A model generated the notes under the pieces. The model was not told the DNA's origin and searched no databases. It worked only from the letters and a program-made list of their open reading frames with translations. Of a DNA stretch of 64,000 nt, positions 51,788 through 64,000 are shown in pieces. The stretch's first letter is position 1. Every line of letters starts with the position of its first letter. The DNA is from Phoenix dactylifera (Eukaryota > Streptophyta > Magnoliopsida > Arecales > Arecaceae). The DNA is taken from NCBI RefSeq assembly GCF_009389715.1, contig NW_024067666.1, forward strand, positions 4,443,001 through 4,507,000, in the 5' to 3' direction. The translations under genes and the position numbers were made by a program.

Positions 51788-54700
51788 TCATTGTGTTAAC
51801 TGTGGCATTAGCTGCTCTGCTGGTTCTCTTAGAGGCACTCTTTCAATTTTTGAAGCTTGCTCATTGCCGTCAACCGATGGTTTTATGAATGCATTGAAAA
51901 TTATATTGTTGAATATGGTAAGTATGACAAGCGCAACCGCAATATATGAAAGGTATGATCCAGAAATTTCAGGCATTTCATCAATCCTCATGCCGGTCAT
52001 TCGATCTCTTTCCAGATTAAGATCTGCTATTTCATACATTGAAATTGCATAATATTAGGTAAACTGGCAGCAAAGGTGAACAAAATACACTAGAAGACAG
52101 GATTTTGAATTTATTTGGCAAGATGGCAGTATATCTTAAGATGAGCAAAGAAATATTTTTATTTTAATAAACGAACCAGTTACCTACCTAATTTCCTGCT
52201 ATTCTGAATTTGCTAGGCCATATGTATTGTTACTGCAAGAATATTTTTTTTTTGATGGGAGAAGAAAAAAAGGTGTGGTCAGCCCCCTCCTTTTCACTCC
52301 AAGGTTCACTCCTGATGTGCCGATCTGATCAAAAGGCATTATCAGGTGGCAAAATTGGCTGGGGCCACGCTAGGGACATTTTAGATGATGCATGTTTTAT
52401 AAGGTGAGCAGCACAACGAGAACATAAATCTCATGTAGAAGAGCTTGTTCAATTCCGCTATCTATTGCTCAGTGAAACCACAGGGCTCAGTATAACCAAT
52501 GGGAAAGGAAAAGAAATGATCTTAAAATTTATTAGAAAATTTTCATTGGTTTTATTGGATATGTACAGAAAGAATGATGTGCAGAGACTGCAAATGCACT
52601 GCCCGAGAAAGTTCAGCACTAGTAGTGGTGAATGTGGATGATAGGAGGAAGAAGAAAATGGCAGACTAACAATTAGAGGGAAAGCAGAAAAATATATATG
52701 TACCAGAAAAATGATGTATCAGGCATTAGAAATAAGATCAACGAGGCCATTGGAGAATTTAAAAAGTAGGCGATAAAAACTTGGTGGTTGAATGTCAAGT
52801 TCAAAGGTTATCAATAAACAAATGTCCTACTTATAGGAACGGCAGTGAAGAATCGAGGCCAGAAGAGCTAGTATGGGAAAGTATGCTCTTGACAAGAAAA
52901 TGAGGATCCACAATGAAGAAGCTTGGTAATGATATGGCCAACCGAAAAAAGAGATTTCTAATATTTGGGTGGACTAGGACTAGCATAGTTTGGAGGAATC
53001 ACATTACTGAAATAGATCAACTAATTTAATTCAAGATCTGCCTCACTTTCAGTGCTTACTTGGCTTCGACCTGACAACTACAGAGACTGGTGAACCTCCT
53101 CTATTGCACAGGTTTTGGCACATATCCATTTTGTTTTGTTTTGTTATTCTGCTTATTTTGTGAAAAAAAAAGATGGATCCACTATTTGGTGCTTTGATCT
53201 TGTAAGATTATGTAATTCCACAGAGACATGGCCGCTTGGGTGTTAAGTGCACACAATACTGTCGATTTTCCAGATTTTACCCGCCCAACAAATAGATATG
53301 CACAAAGTCCCTAAGTTTAGATGAATTAATGTAAAACAATGAATAAAATAGGTTTTTTTTTCAGTTTTCTTCTTCTTTTCAGTTAAAAGCCTTGGACCTG
53401 GGCATTTAATGTATGTTAGGATACTTCAGATTATCACAGGGTACTCCATGCATCCCCATAATATCGAAATACACGAGAAACTCCACTTTGCCACTCCTTC
53501 CTCTCTCTCTCTCTATATCTATCCATCTATCTATCTATCTATCTTCTTTTTCCCTCGCTCTCATTGTCATTCAGGATCATGAAAGCTAATAAGAACTCTA
53601 AACAATTGTGGAAACCTAGATAGGCTTGCATGGTTTCTTCTTATAGATCTTCATTTTGTCCAAGTAAAGCAGCTCCAAACAAATAGGAACGCACTTCTTT
53701 CCAAATATAAGTCGTCAGTTTACCTATCATCATCTTATCTTATACCTTGTCCAATATTTAAATTTATCGATAAGTAGAAACTTTAAGCCATCATTAACTC
53801 ATACAATGCTTTCTTGGGTTTCTGGTTCTTTAGAATATATGATCAAGCTGGCTAGAATTTGTTCCAAGTTGCATGCAAATAAAGGCAGCCCCCAGTTATT
53901 GACAATTCCATGACTTCCCACTAATCATCATCAATTAACACTGAGTTTCTTGAAATTTACTCACAATGCTTTGTACTACATGATAAACCAAGAAATGTTT
54001 TACTTAGATGCCTGAGTTGTACTTTCTATCTACCTTTTAGATAATGCAAACTTTTGTATTCCATATTTTATATATAACAAACATCAAACAATGATAATAG
54101 TAGCAGTAACCATGACAATGATGAAACCATAACCATAGCCATCAAGCATGTCCAACTACTTGTGGTCAGTCTTATGACTCCTCATTTGCCACAATTTCCT
54201 ATTTAGGGCCATCCCTGAAGTAACAATAATGATATAAAATCATAAAATAATATAATATATATATGAACCATATAATATCAAATTCTATATCCCTAATATC
54301 ATAATATCATCATCAAAATCATTGTTAGTTTTCTTTTTATACCATTAAGATTGCAAAATTTTATACTTTTTGTTTGGGAAAAAAAATATAGTTCTCAAGG
54401 AATTTGAGTACAGAATGTAACTCTGGGTTTATGTCTTGCTCATATTCTTCCTTCCCTCTTTTCCGATAAATTTCAGCCTTACAATTTAAATCATCCAATC
54501 CAATGTCCAAACTATCAAACCTTCCCCTCTCTGTACCATACAAGGATTACGGCATGAGCACTACTAAAAATCATATGGATGGACTATATGTAGCAAAAGA
54601 AAAAAAAATCCCAGAAAATTTTAAGAAAAGAGGGAGCAAAATAGAAAATTACCCTTCATTAAATACCCAACCAGCCAAGATAAGTAATAAGGAATTAAAC

Positions 54701-55092
54701 TTCAAGAATTCAGCGTCATGAAGACTGACTTTGTTAATTTCATAAGGTAAGAAACGGAGGATGTAATTATGAAACAGAGAAAGAGTAGTTAAAATAAAAT
54801 GAATACCGGAGAGGGAAGAGGAGGAGGGCCGCTTCTTCGGAAGGGATTCCCCCTGAGAGAGTGTCTGTAGCTGCTGGTCGAGCTTCTGAAGCGCTTCCCG
54901 GGCCTTCTCCCGGTCGATTTCGAACTGGCTTTCTTCTTTCTCTGCGGCACCACTCGGAGGAGGAGAAAACCTTCTTCTGCTCGATCTCCATGACAGACCG
55001 AGCCTTGTGGTGTGCTTACGGCGGCCAACATTGGCATCTAAACATGATGACAAGGCTGCGGGTTTGGAGTGGAAGAAGATGTTTGTCAGCAT
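51788..55092 (-). CDS. Small single-pass membrane protein, possibly plastid-targeted, unknown function
   Basis: Two coding exons join in frame: 55092 (or further upstream) to 54807, donor CCG/GTATTC, and 52026 to 51788, acceptor AATAG. The joined protein is about 174 aa from the ATG at 55092. The N-terminus (MLTNIFFHSKPAALSS, then many Arg, Ser and Thr and few acidic residues) resembles a chloroplast transit peptide. A charged, helix-prone middle follows (EIDREKAREALQKLDQQLQT, likely coiled coil), then DLNLERDRMTGMRIDE and one membrane segment (YLSYIAVALVILTIFNN). The C-terminus is short and soluble. The same frame stays open upstream to 55161 without an ATG and meets an acceptor-like CCACTCAG, so a further 5' exon is possible. 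The intron is 2.8 kb. I do not recognise the family and give no function. Confidence 0.7.
53505..53544. repeat. (CT)n(ATCT)n microsatellite
   Basis: A CT run followed by about seven TCTA/ATCT tetranucleotides, within the intron of the membrane-protein gene. Confidence 0.9.
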
Positions 55093-55169
55093 CGTGGAAG
55101 CAGCATCGATTACGCTTTGCAGCAGTTCATAGTTGGCGGCGCTGGCGCTGCTGGCCGACACCTCTGAGT

Positions 55170-56394
55170 GGATAACGGGTGAAATCTAATTAACTGTTAG
55201 TGTCTTTCCAAGATATGAAGGAGGGACGAGGTGGACTGAGTCGAAGGCTGGAACCAGATCTTTATCGACTGGAAGTAATCTTTTGGAATGGAACGTCCAT
55301 CGTTTCATCCATCCGGTGGCAAGAAATAATACCATCCAAGCGAAGTCTTAAGATATTTTGCATTTCAGTGCTATTTTCTATCCGCATATCATTAGTCAAA
55401 TGAGTTGATGGATTCAACCAACCTGGATCGAAATTGAGGCAGGTTAGCTATGATGACTGATAAGAAATAGAAGTTTTTATTAGCCGTATGTACCATGTGA
55501 TGCTTACTGATTAAGTATCATGTATCTGAAAGAGGGTGCATGTATCTTTCAGCTAGCATACTTTTGCCTTCTAAATATCACCAAAATTCATGTTTCTTCG
55601 CCCATCCAACAATGCACAAGAATTCTCTCTTTATTGCGATTTTGCTCTCTTTCTGTGAAAGTATAAGCAACAAAAAATACCTAATCAGAATAGCTATAAA
55701 ATTATTTTATTGGTTTAGATGATTGTTATTTTTCATTTCATTTACACAATTAGTATTGTGAACCGAGGATCGTTCCGATAGTCACACCTCTGTGTTTGGT
55801 AGTCAGGCTCCTCCTCCTGAGCTGAGCTCCTACTTCACAAACAACACCTTCTCTGGCTTTCTCATACTCTGCCTCCTATAAGCATTGCTAGGAAAAGATA
55901 CAAGTATTTAGTTTGGGCAGATTATTTATAATTCCTAGGGAAGTCAGATGCTGGCAGGCATCTTTGGTTATATCAGTCGTTTGCAGCCAACAAGGAACAT
56001 GGAGTCTTAAATCTTCACCCAATACCCTGGACATTATTCCAGTGGATCAACATCATTTAAACTGCTTAACCCAAAAAAGTGATGCCATACTGCTAACAAA
56101 AAAATATGGAAATGAAAATTTCTACTTCCCGTACAATTTTTCAAGCTCATGATTAATTTTCTCTGAGTGTCCTAATGAAAAATAATTTGATGACGGAAAT
56201 TGACGCAAATGCCCATCTTTATACAAATTCCCAGTCGATGATCATAATTAGTTTATCAGCATTTTCTGTTCTTCTACCAATAGCCAATGCTTGCTTCAAG
56301 ATGTAATCATTACTTGGTTAAAAAATGATATCAAAGGATTCAGAGGTGCTTTCTTATTGTTTGATTTGTATCACAAATATGATCATTGAAAGAC

Positions 56395-56449
<55 letters not shown>

Positions 56450-56760
56450 AAAAACCCTAACATAGAGCATTTAACATAATTAAGAGCCCCCAAATCAGAG
56501 CATCGTTCTGAGGTTCTTAATAATTATATATACACCTTGACAACAAGGCACCAACCTTATTACAGTGAAGCTGTAAGTTATGGTAGATTTAAGGTAAGGC
56601 ACCTGTGCATGTTGCTATGATGTTACAGTGGGCTGTAGAGGAGGACGTTTATATAGAATCTCAGCAGAGATTAAATTAGGATATAAATAGTGCCGCAGAA
56701 GGAATTGGTGTCAAACCAAATGTGCAGAAGTTCATAGCAGAGCAGCACAAACTATCAGAC
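55170..56760. other. Intergenic region between the membrane-protein gene and TypA
   Basis: About 1.6 kb with no coding signal; small plus-strand ORFs lack motifs. The last part is likely the TypA 3' untranslated region. Confidence 0.5.
56400..56447. repeat. (GA)n microsatellite, about 48 bp
   Basis: Uninterrupted AG dinucleotide run downstream of the TypA stop codon. Confidence 0.95.
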
Positions 56761-56766
56761 AAAACT

Positions 56767-59700
56767 TCACTTTCTCTTTGCAAACTTTGCATTTTTGCAC
56801 ATTCGGATACTTGAAGGAGTGACCTCTACCAATTCATCTTCTTGAATGTATTCGATGCAGTCATCCAAACTGTAACTTAAGGGTGTATCAAGGACCACTG
56901 CATAAAGATTAAAAAAAGAGAGATCAATTTAGCACAATTTTAGCATAGTAGACTGGTCTACCATGAGTTCTGGTACATGACAATAAATAAAAATATGCAA
57001 TAAAATATATAGTTTTAAGCATCATATTTAATGTTTGTGGCTGGAGAACATATTTAAGTTGATATTTGATATATTAAGCATATGAATGAATACTGTGGCC
57101 AGCCTCTTCCATGTTGATTATAATATTTGCAGAATGATATCCAGTATCCCATCATTCATGATAACAGGCTCCAAAGCAGGCCAACAAACGAAGTTTAGAT
57201 AGTTTGAGGATCCCTTGTAGAGAATCAATTGCTCAATGAACCACCAATTTGATCAAAACATTAATAAAAGCAAATTTGTTAGACAGTCAAAGCACAGGGT
57301 AACAAACCAAGAAATTCAGTTAATTGTTGGAGTTTGGTTGGTTGAGGGTGATTTCCAAGTTGAATTTCCAAAAGCAATGTCCTGATCACATTTCCAAGAG
57401 GGTGCCTATGGAGAATATTGCAATTACTGCAAATTATGAAGCAGGAATGCAAAGTTCAGAGACGCAGATCTATAAGAACTTCATGCACCACAAATTTAGA
57501 ACACTTCACATGTATATTGGGCTTTGCAGTGGCTATGACAAGGCTTGAAATCCTGGTGCATACTGGTCCATCACGTCCATTCAGAATCATACCGTTAAGG
57601 TACCGACACTAGTATGCACCTTGTACCAATATTGTACAGAGATACAGTTTTAACCTCCATTTTGTTGTCCTGGCACCGAGAAGTGTGTCATCTGTCAGTA
57701 CAATACAGTACCGTACCAGTAAGGTATGTACTTTAAACCTCGGCTATATCCAGGAAGAGTGTCAAGCTATCTCAAAATAAGAATGTGGTATAGTTCTGTT
57801 CTAGAATATTGAGAGCACATTGACATCAAAGGGTCCAAATGATCTATTTAGATGACCTAGGGGCATAATGGAGGTTGGTCAGCAAATGATCCATTTATGA
57901 TTAGGCCAAATACAAACTTGTAGTCAAGTACTGTGAAATATATGAATAGCAATTTCTTTTATTTAGCTAGTATTAGGCCAAACCACTATCAAGAGCTTAC
58001 TGAATCATTTATGCATTCTCCCTGAACTTTAAATTGGGAAGCAATAGTTTGTATTCTGACAACATCAAGCCTTGTCCCAACATTGATATTAGAAAAGGAG
58101 CTTGAAGAAAAGGTGTAAATCATTAAAAAACCTCGCATTGGAGGTTTGCATATGCAGATTGCTCTAAATTTTTGTAACAAAAGGTTTACTAGCGGGTATT
58201 GTAACTTCACTAAAGGATTTCTAGTAATGTGAAAAAGAAAGGAACAAGGTGTTTCCAAGTTTAATGCAGAAGCTCAATAGTGAATACAGCATTTTTCATG
58301 AGCAAACACAACACATAAAAGGTGGCTTTCACCTAATTTGCCAGAAATTAGAAGATAAAGTTGGCTACCCTTGTAAGGTCCAAGAATCAACTAGCCGTTA
58401 CTTTTATCAAGTATCTTGGACATCCTCGAGACCAATCTATTACGTGTTCCAAGCTAGCCAATGTTAAATATATATGCTCCAGTATCTGAACAGTGCTGGA
58501 GAGTAAAGTTCATTAAAAGTTTACATATCTCCAAGTGTAAAATGGTTCTTAGGTAGGTCTTCTATTGTATCGCCATCGACTATATGCTTTTGGCCCTATT
58601 TCACTGGATTAAAATAATTTTAGCAGCCTTGTAAGTGGTTAGCTACTTAGCTCCCACTTAAGTTATGATCAATTATAATTTTTGTTTCTATTTTCCCTTC
58701 AACATGTGCATATGCCCGTAAACATTTTATAGTGATATTAATATTTTAATATGCATACATGTAGTCATAATTTATGAGTCATGTACATAAAACTACATGA
58801 CCAGTACCATAAAATCCTTGTGTTGTTAAGGATCTAATTGGAAAAATCAACAGAGAATTTTGCCTGCTGTCCTAAATAACATTCAACAGCCAAACCGATA
58901 GAGTAAGCCATTCTCATATCATAGTGGATCTAATTATAAACAAAGAACTTGCAAAGGACTTGCATTTAGTTATTCTTCTATTCCATATAGTGACTGCAGA
59001 TGACTTTTTGGTCACCACACGGGAACATAAAATTTGGCCCTCATACAAAAAATGAAATACAGAATGGTTCTGTGCTCACTATATGGAAACATGAAATTTG
59101 GGCCGTATGATAATCATAGAACTATAGAATGACTTATTATTAAATTTCATCTCTATACTTCAGAGTGACTATAAAATGGTTAGGCGATCATTGTACGAAA
59201 ATATGAAATTTGGGCCTTAACATCAACAATGAACTCCAAAAGGACCTGCACTAAATTTTATTTTTTTTTGTTTCACATAGTGATCACAGAATGGTTCCCT
59301 TATTTCATATATAGACCTTGGAAGGGATCCATGGTCATTACATGGAAATATAAAATTTGGACCACTATATAATTAATATTTTACAAAGGGATCTGTCAAT
59401 TTCATTTCCCCATGTTACATATGATGATTATTGAATGGTTATGTTCACTATATGGAAATACAAAAATTTGACCTTACTATAGTTAAAGAAACAAATAGGG
59501 ACAGGTCATTAAATTTCATTTCCCAGGTCTCATATAGTAACTCCAAAATGATTCTATGATCACCATAGGAAACTTGTGTAATAAATGATAATTTTACAAT
59601 AGCTCCCCTTCTAAGTATTGTCTTGTGCATCAAAGAATCCATGTGAACCTAAACATGTGACTGTGGAGAAGAATACAGAAGGTCAGTTATTCCTGGTGAG

Positions 59701-62700
59701 ATCATGCTGTTACTTGATAGGCATCACTTATTCCCCGTAAAAGCTGGGTTAAGAAGAAACCAGCGAAAACAATAATACATGCAGATAAAGGTTAAGGTAT
59801 GCACAAGTTTGGCATGTCTACAAGCACCAGAATTTACAAAGAAGTTTCTGAGTTGTAAGGTGAAAATGTTGGCCTACCTGTCTGTTCCTTGTTGGACCGC
59901 ACATTTGTTGCAGCCTTCTTTTTGCACACATTAAGGGATAAATCACCAGGTCGTTGATGGATACCTACTATCTGACCTTTATATACTTCCGCACCAGGAC
60001 CAACAAACATTTGGCCCCTTTCTTGTGCACTAAAAAGAGCATATGAAGTGGTAGTTCCATTTTCAAAAGCAACCTGAAATTTAATTTTCACTTGCTCAGA
60101 TATTGATTTTTTTAAAAAAGCACATCATCTTTCAGCAATTTAATAATTAATGTACAAAAAGAATGCAACCTATTATCAGATAGTAGTGTTTACCAAGGAC
60201 CCCTGATCACGTGTGCTGATATCACCAGCCCACGGTCCATAGCTATCAAATATCGTGTTGAGAACTGCTGTGCCCCGAGAAGCAGTTAGGACTGCATTTC
60301 TCAGTCCAAGAAGGCCACGTGTGGGAATCTTGTATTTAAGCAATGATGTTCCCTCCGACCTAATGAAAGCAAAGGACTGTAAGGATAACTCCTGAAGGTA
60401 GAGAATGGATAACGAACAAAATTTTGGAACACAAATCTTAACAAAAGATTAAAATTAATCGAACAGAAGGTAGATTCACATAATAAGTTAAATTTCAGTT
60501 TACTTCTTATAAATCTATTGGAATCCACTGGTTTCTAGGATTTATAGAAAAATAAGGTACAACGCCAACATGTAATGTTAAACCCTTTAACAAAATTCGA
60601 GTAGAAGTCAAGGAAACAATTCTCTGCATATCAAAATAAACCTCTATGAAGGTCAATCTGAAAACCAAAAGAGAGTTACTAGTTAGTACATTATTGTCTC
60701 CTAAGCCATCACATATTTTCCACTAATCATAAACTGATATTGCGCACTCAAAAAAAATCTATAATAGATATTTTCAGTTCATTATTTTTTTAATTAGATC
60801 TTACTTTGATTCAACAAGCAAATATTTTTATGAAAAATAATTAAATCATAATTTTTAATTGACTACGAATTTTGTAATAGCAAGAATAATAGAAAATTTT
60901 GAAACAAACGTTAGTAATTAAAATTATTAAATACAACACATATAATACAACATATAAGAGAAATAAGTTGTTTGAGCGAATAAATACATGGAACCATTAT
61001 CAGTAACACAGACAGCAAGGATTTGGAAAATCTACCAAGATGGCATTTTAGAAAAAAACTAGATGAAGGTTGGATACAAACCCAACTCCTTGCATATCAA
61101 ACATTAGCCCACGCCTTTTTCCTAGAAGTTCCACTACAGGTCCCATGTATACCTCTGGCACCTCCACAGTAGCAATCTGAATACAACACAGAATATGGGT
61201 ATCACAAATTGTAATGAAGTTTTAATAACTTGTTGGAAGGCACATAGTGCATGTAACTTAGCAAGTTGGATTTTGGCTTTTTTGACCATTCTAAAGGAAA
61301 GTTTACCTCAAAAGGTTCCAGCAATTTATCATCTACCCTTTTATTTATGACCTTAGGTGGCCCCACCATAAACTCATATGCCTCTCTTCGCCTGGACAGA
61401 TTTATGTAGAGCGAGTCATAACATGCGAGCCATAACATGTTCAAAAGGAACTTGTAAATTACACATCTATGCTCTTACATATTTTCAATCAAGATGGTAA
61501 TATGCAGCGTGCCCCTCCCACTAACAATAAATGTGTCAGATGTTTCACCATCTTCTACTCTCATAGCCAAATTTCTCTCGAGCTCACGGTAGAGCCTATC
61601 TCGAAGATTTCGGCTTGTTACATATTTCCCCTGAGAAAAGTGAAACAAAACATCACCAGTTATTTGACAAGTAATGCAAGATACTTGAGAAACAAAATAG
61701 CACTTACACTGCAGTTACACCGATGGGAAACACACATGGACATGCCAGAAGGAAATTTTGGTCCAAGGAAACAAAGCAACTCATGAATGCAACTAATGTA
61801 TGCACAAGAATAACTTCCTTATCCGAACATCAGCCAATCCCACTTGAAAACCGGACATGTAGACAGTAATATACAAATTGCAGCATTCAAAAGTTGCACA
61901 TGCAATACATGGGCATATGTCTCATGCATGCAGTTATTGACCTGCTCCAGCATGTATGGCTGAGCTAGTGGCGAGAGAAGAAAGCAACAAGTGGGCTGCA
62001 TGTGCCACCAAAATTTTGATGAAGCGTATAGACTATTAAAGGAAAATGATCATGTAGAGAGATAAGGAATAGGTCAACATGCCACACATGTGACTGATGG
62101 TTCAATCAAGTGCAAGGGGATAAGCATGACGGCCTAACTAGCTGCCAATCTTATAAAATGCATAGACTGCAGAGTTCTAGTGAGAAAAAAATGATTGGTC
62201 TTTGTTGACAAGTGCAAAATGTTATCATACTTCGAAGGTCAAATGCATCTCGAGACAACATGTCAAAGGAAACAGAGATGATAAGACACATAACATTCAC
62301 CAACTGGTTAAACAATGTGCTTACAAGGGTTCTAATTATCTGATCAAGTGGTTATTCCTATCACAAGAGTAAACCAACCGAAGGCTGCTTCATCCCAAGT
62401 GTTCGCCACAGCCAGTGGCAACATACAAGACCCATAGGCTTATTCATTCATATATCATTATTGGACCTCATGGATTTACTGCCTCATCATGACTACTTGA
62501 AACCTTTTACTCTTGGGCATAGAGAAATCTGTGTGCTCCTAGCATCATCTGATCAGAATATGCAACAAGCAGGAGCTAGAGCTAGAGATAAAGCACTGTG
62601 GAAAAAGAGTAACATTCTGTTAATTGGGCTTCCTGCAATAATGCTCACTCCTTGCTAACTGATAAGGTGACAACAGGAGATAGAAAGGTACTTGGAAAGA

Positions 62701-63913
62701 AAATGAACTCATATTGGGGCAAGATTTACATCCGTAAGCCTTGTTGTTCAAGAGGCTACAATTACAAAACGGACATCTGTAAGCCTTGTTGATCATCTAG
62801 AGCCATCTCTCCAGAAGCTCAAGCAAGACCACAGCATCACCGGAAGCCAGTGAATGCAGCTGAGGGGATTCATTAAAATGGGAAAGATTAAGCAGCAATG
62901 TTATCAAGGCTTCCTTTAGTCGCAGGAGGAAGTCACTTTTTTCACCACAAGTCACTTGTAATGTTAGTTGAAACAGGTCAATTTTGGATGAATTCGCAAC
63001 GCAGATCAGATGGTTCAGTCAATAGACCAGAAATGCAGATATAGATTATACTTGAGAGCTTTATAGGTAGCTTTTCTAGTTATTCACATTCCTATAAAAT
63101 ACTTCGACTTGCCACAATAGGTTAAATTAAAATCTTAACACTCACTTCTACAAATTTGACATATCCAGGACAAATACTTCGCACTTGAATATTGGCATTG
63201 ACACTTTGTGGATACTTTTTATCCATGTCTTAACCTATGAGCTTCTCTCTTTCAAGAGATATTTACACAATTATTATTCCATCTAACCTCCTCGCCTAGA
63301 TGCCACACCAGTTATGAACTGGTTTCAACTACAATTCCTAACCCTCATGAACTTTCTAGTGGTACTATTAACTACTGCCAACATTACTGAATGCAATCAA
63401 TTCAGATAATATTTGTTCAAATATTGTTAATAATTGAACTAGTTTTTAAATGCCATTCCTTAACTTATATAGTATGTCATTTTACGCAAATACTTCTAAA
63501 GTTGTTCCTTTTCTTATTAACCTTCAGGATCACTCTTCCAGCTACTGCACCCAAATCTACCCCTGCATCGAGTCTCCATTTTGGGCAAATATAGAACATT
63601 TAGTCAACAAGAAGGCATGATACTCATATAAGGAGCATCCAAATCATTACTGACAAAACTGATCATATAACCATGCCAAATATTTTGCATTTGCAAGATA
63701 TATATAACAACTGTCTTTTATCAACTATTTGTATCTGTGCACGTGTTTTAAATGTTATACTAATTACATTCAAGATTTCCCAGTGAAGAGCCACACCTCT
63801 CGACCAACAAAAGGTGAAGTATTGATAGAGAATGACATTCTCACTGTTGGCTCTTCCACTTTAATGGCAGGTAATGCCTTCCCAGAATTTTTATCAGCTA
63901 TAGTCTCCCCAAT
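56767..63913 (-). CDS. TYPA: Translational GTPase TypA/BipA, chloroplast SVR3 type, C-terminal part (seven exons; gene continues off the right edge)
   Basis: TypA/BipA is an EF-G-like ribosome-associated GTPase. The plant plastid form (SVR3) supports chloroplast ribosome function and chilling tolerance (family knowledge). Seven minus-strand exons join in frame to 313 aa: 63913-63797, 61630-61479, 61391-61307, 61176-61082, 60359-60194, 60073-59878, 56897-56767. Landmarks in order: KVEEPTVRMSFSINTSPFVG, GKYVTSRNLRDRL, VSGRGTLHITILIENM, REAYEFMVGPPKVINKRV, VVELLGKRRGLMFDMQGVG, IPTRGLLGLRNAVLTASRG, GPWAGDISTRDQGSL, SYALFSAQERGQMFVGPGAE, GQIVGIHQRPGDLSLN, then SLDDCIEYIQEDELVEVTP and the basic end KRK. 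These cover the end of the barrel region, domain V and the TypA-specific C-terminal domain. The GTPase domain lies right of the window. The match is to the plastid rather than the mitochondrial-type paralogue. All introns are GT-AG; the largest are 3.0 kb and 2.2 kb. Confidence 0.96.
57541..57740. repeat. Possible dispersed repeat rich in GGTACCG / GTACGGTAC words
   Basis: Contains ataccgttaaggtaccgaca, agtaccgtaccagtaagg and catactggtcc. Similar word usage occurs at 19986-20110 (ggtatggtacg, cataccgtgc, caccagtatga). Both may belong to one degenerate repeat family; no ends or target duplications were found. Confidence 0.35.
58980..59580. repeat. Degenerate tandem repeat in the last TypA intron
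   Basis: The phrase gaaatttgggcc, or variants such as aaaatttggacc and aaaatttgacc, recurs five times, each preceded by tcactatatggaaa-like text and followed by catatagtgac-like and gaatggtt-like words. Spacing between the clearer copies is about 115-137 bp. Copies are strongly diverged. Confidence 0.65.
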
Positions 63914-64000
63914 CTGCAGATGAAGACAAATAAAACAAAGTACTTCTCATCAAGAAATTTAGTTCCCAGCTTGAAAATTCCATATGTGGCTCTTAAAACA

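Overview
This is nuclear DNA from a flowering plant. The genes are broken by spliceosomal introns, the products are plant types (calcium-dependent protein kinase, plant RR-type tandem CCCH zinc finger, plastid-type TypA translation factor), and the gaps hold microsatellites, MITEs, LINE remnants and a Mutator-type element. GC-rich first exons, long AT-rich introns and the protein flavour suggest a non-grass monocot, possibly a palm. That species-level guess is an impression, not proof.

Layout, left to right. (1) 23-2333, minus: first three coding exons of an HVA22-like protein k gene, which runs off the left edge. (2) 4355-13825, plus: complete 13-exon OST48 gene (oligosaccharyltransferase 48 kDa subunit), divergent from HVA22k, with a GC-AG intron and a MITE in an intron. 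(3) 13826-23809: no recognised protein gene; microsatellites, a possible minus-strand transcript near 15.9-17.8 kb, a LINE remnant and a local duplication. (4) 23810-26056, minus: intronless ankyrin-repeat / tandem CCCH zinc-finger gene, with a leader-like region and two G-boxes upstream. (5) About 27-37.6 kb: repeats, including a LINE RNase H remnant with poly(A) tail, a 0.2 kb tandem duplication, a foldback element and a possible decayed pseudogene. (6) 37604-43161, minus: complete 8-exon calcium-dependent protein kinase (532 aa) with a 413-bp duplication in intron 1 and a tRNA-like SINE head in intron 5. (7) 43.7-51.8 kb: a roughly 96-bp minisatellite of eight units and an 888-bp Mutator-like element with 49-bp terminal inverted repeats and a 9-bp target duplication. 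(8) 51788-55092, minus: a small, unnamed, possibly plastid-targeted single-pass membrane protein. (9) 56767-63913, minus: the last seven coding exons of chloroplast TypA/BipA (SVR3-type), which continues past the right edge.

The genes are unrelated housekeeping, stress and signalling genes and do not form a pathway. HVA22k and OST48 both act at the ER membrane and are divergent neighbours, but a shared promoter is only a possibility. I did not find a novel multi-gene system. The most unusual items are the Mutator-like element with its internal palindromic array, the GC-AG intron, the perfect 413-bp intronic duplication, the 96-bp minisatellite and the unnamed membrane-protein gene. All exon joins were made by eye from splice sites, reading frame and family resemblance; no alignment was run.
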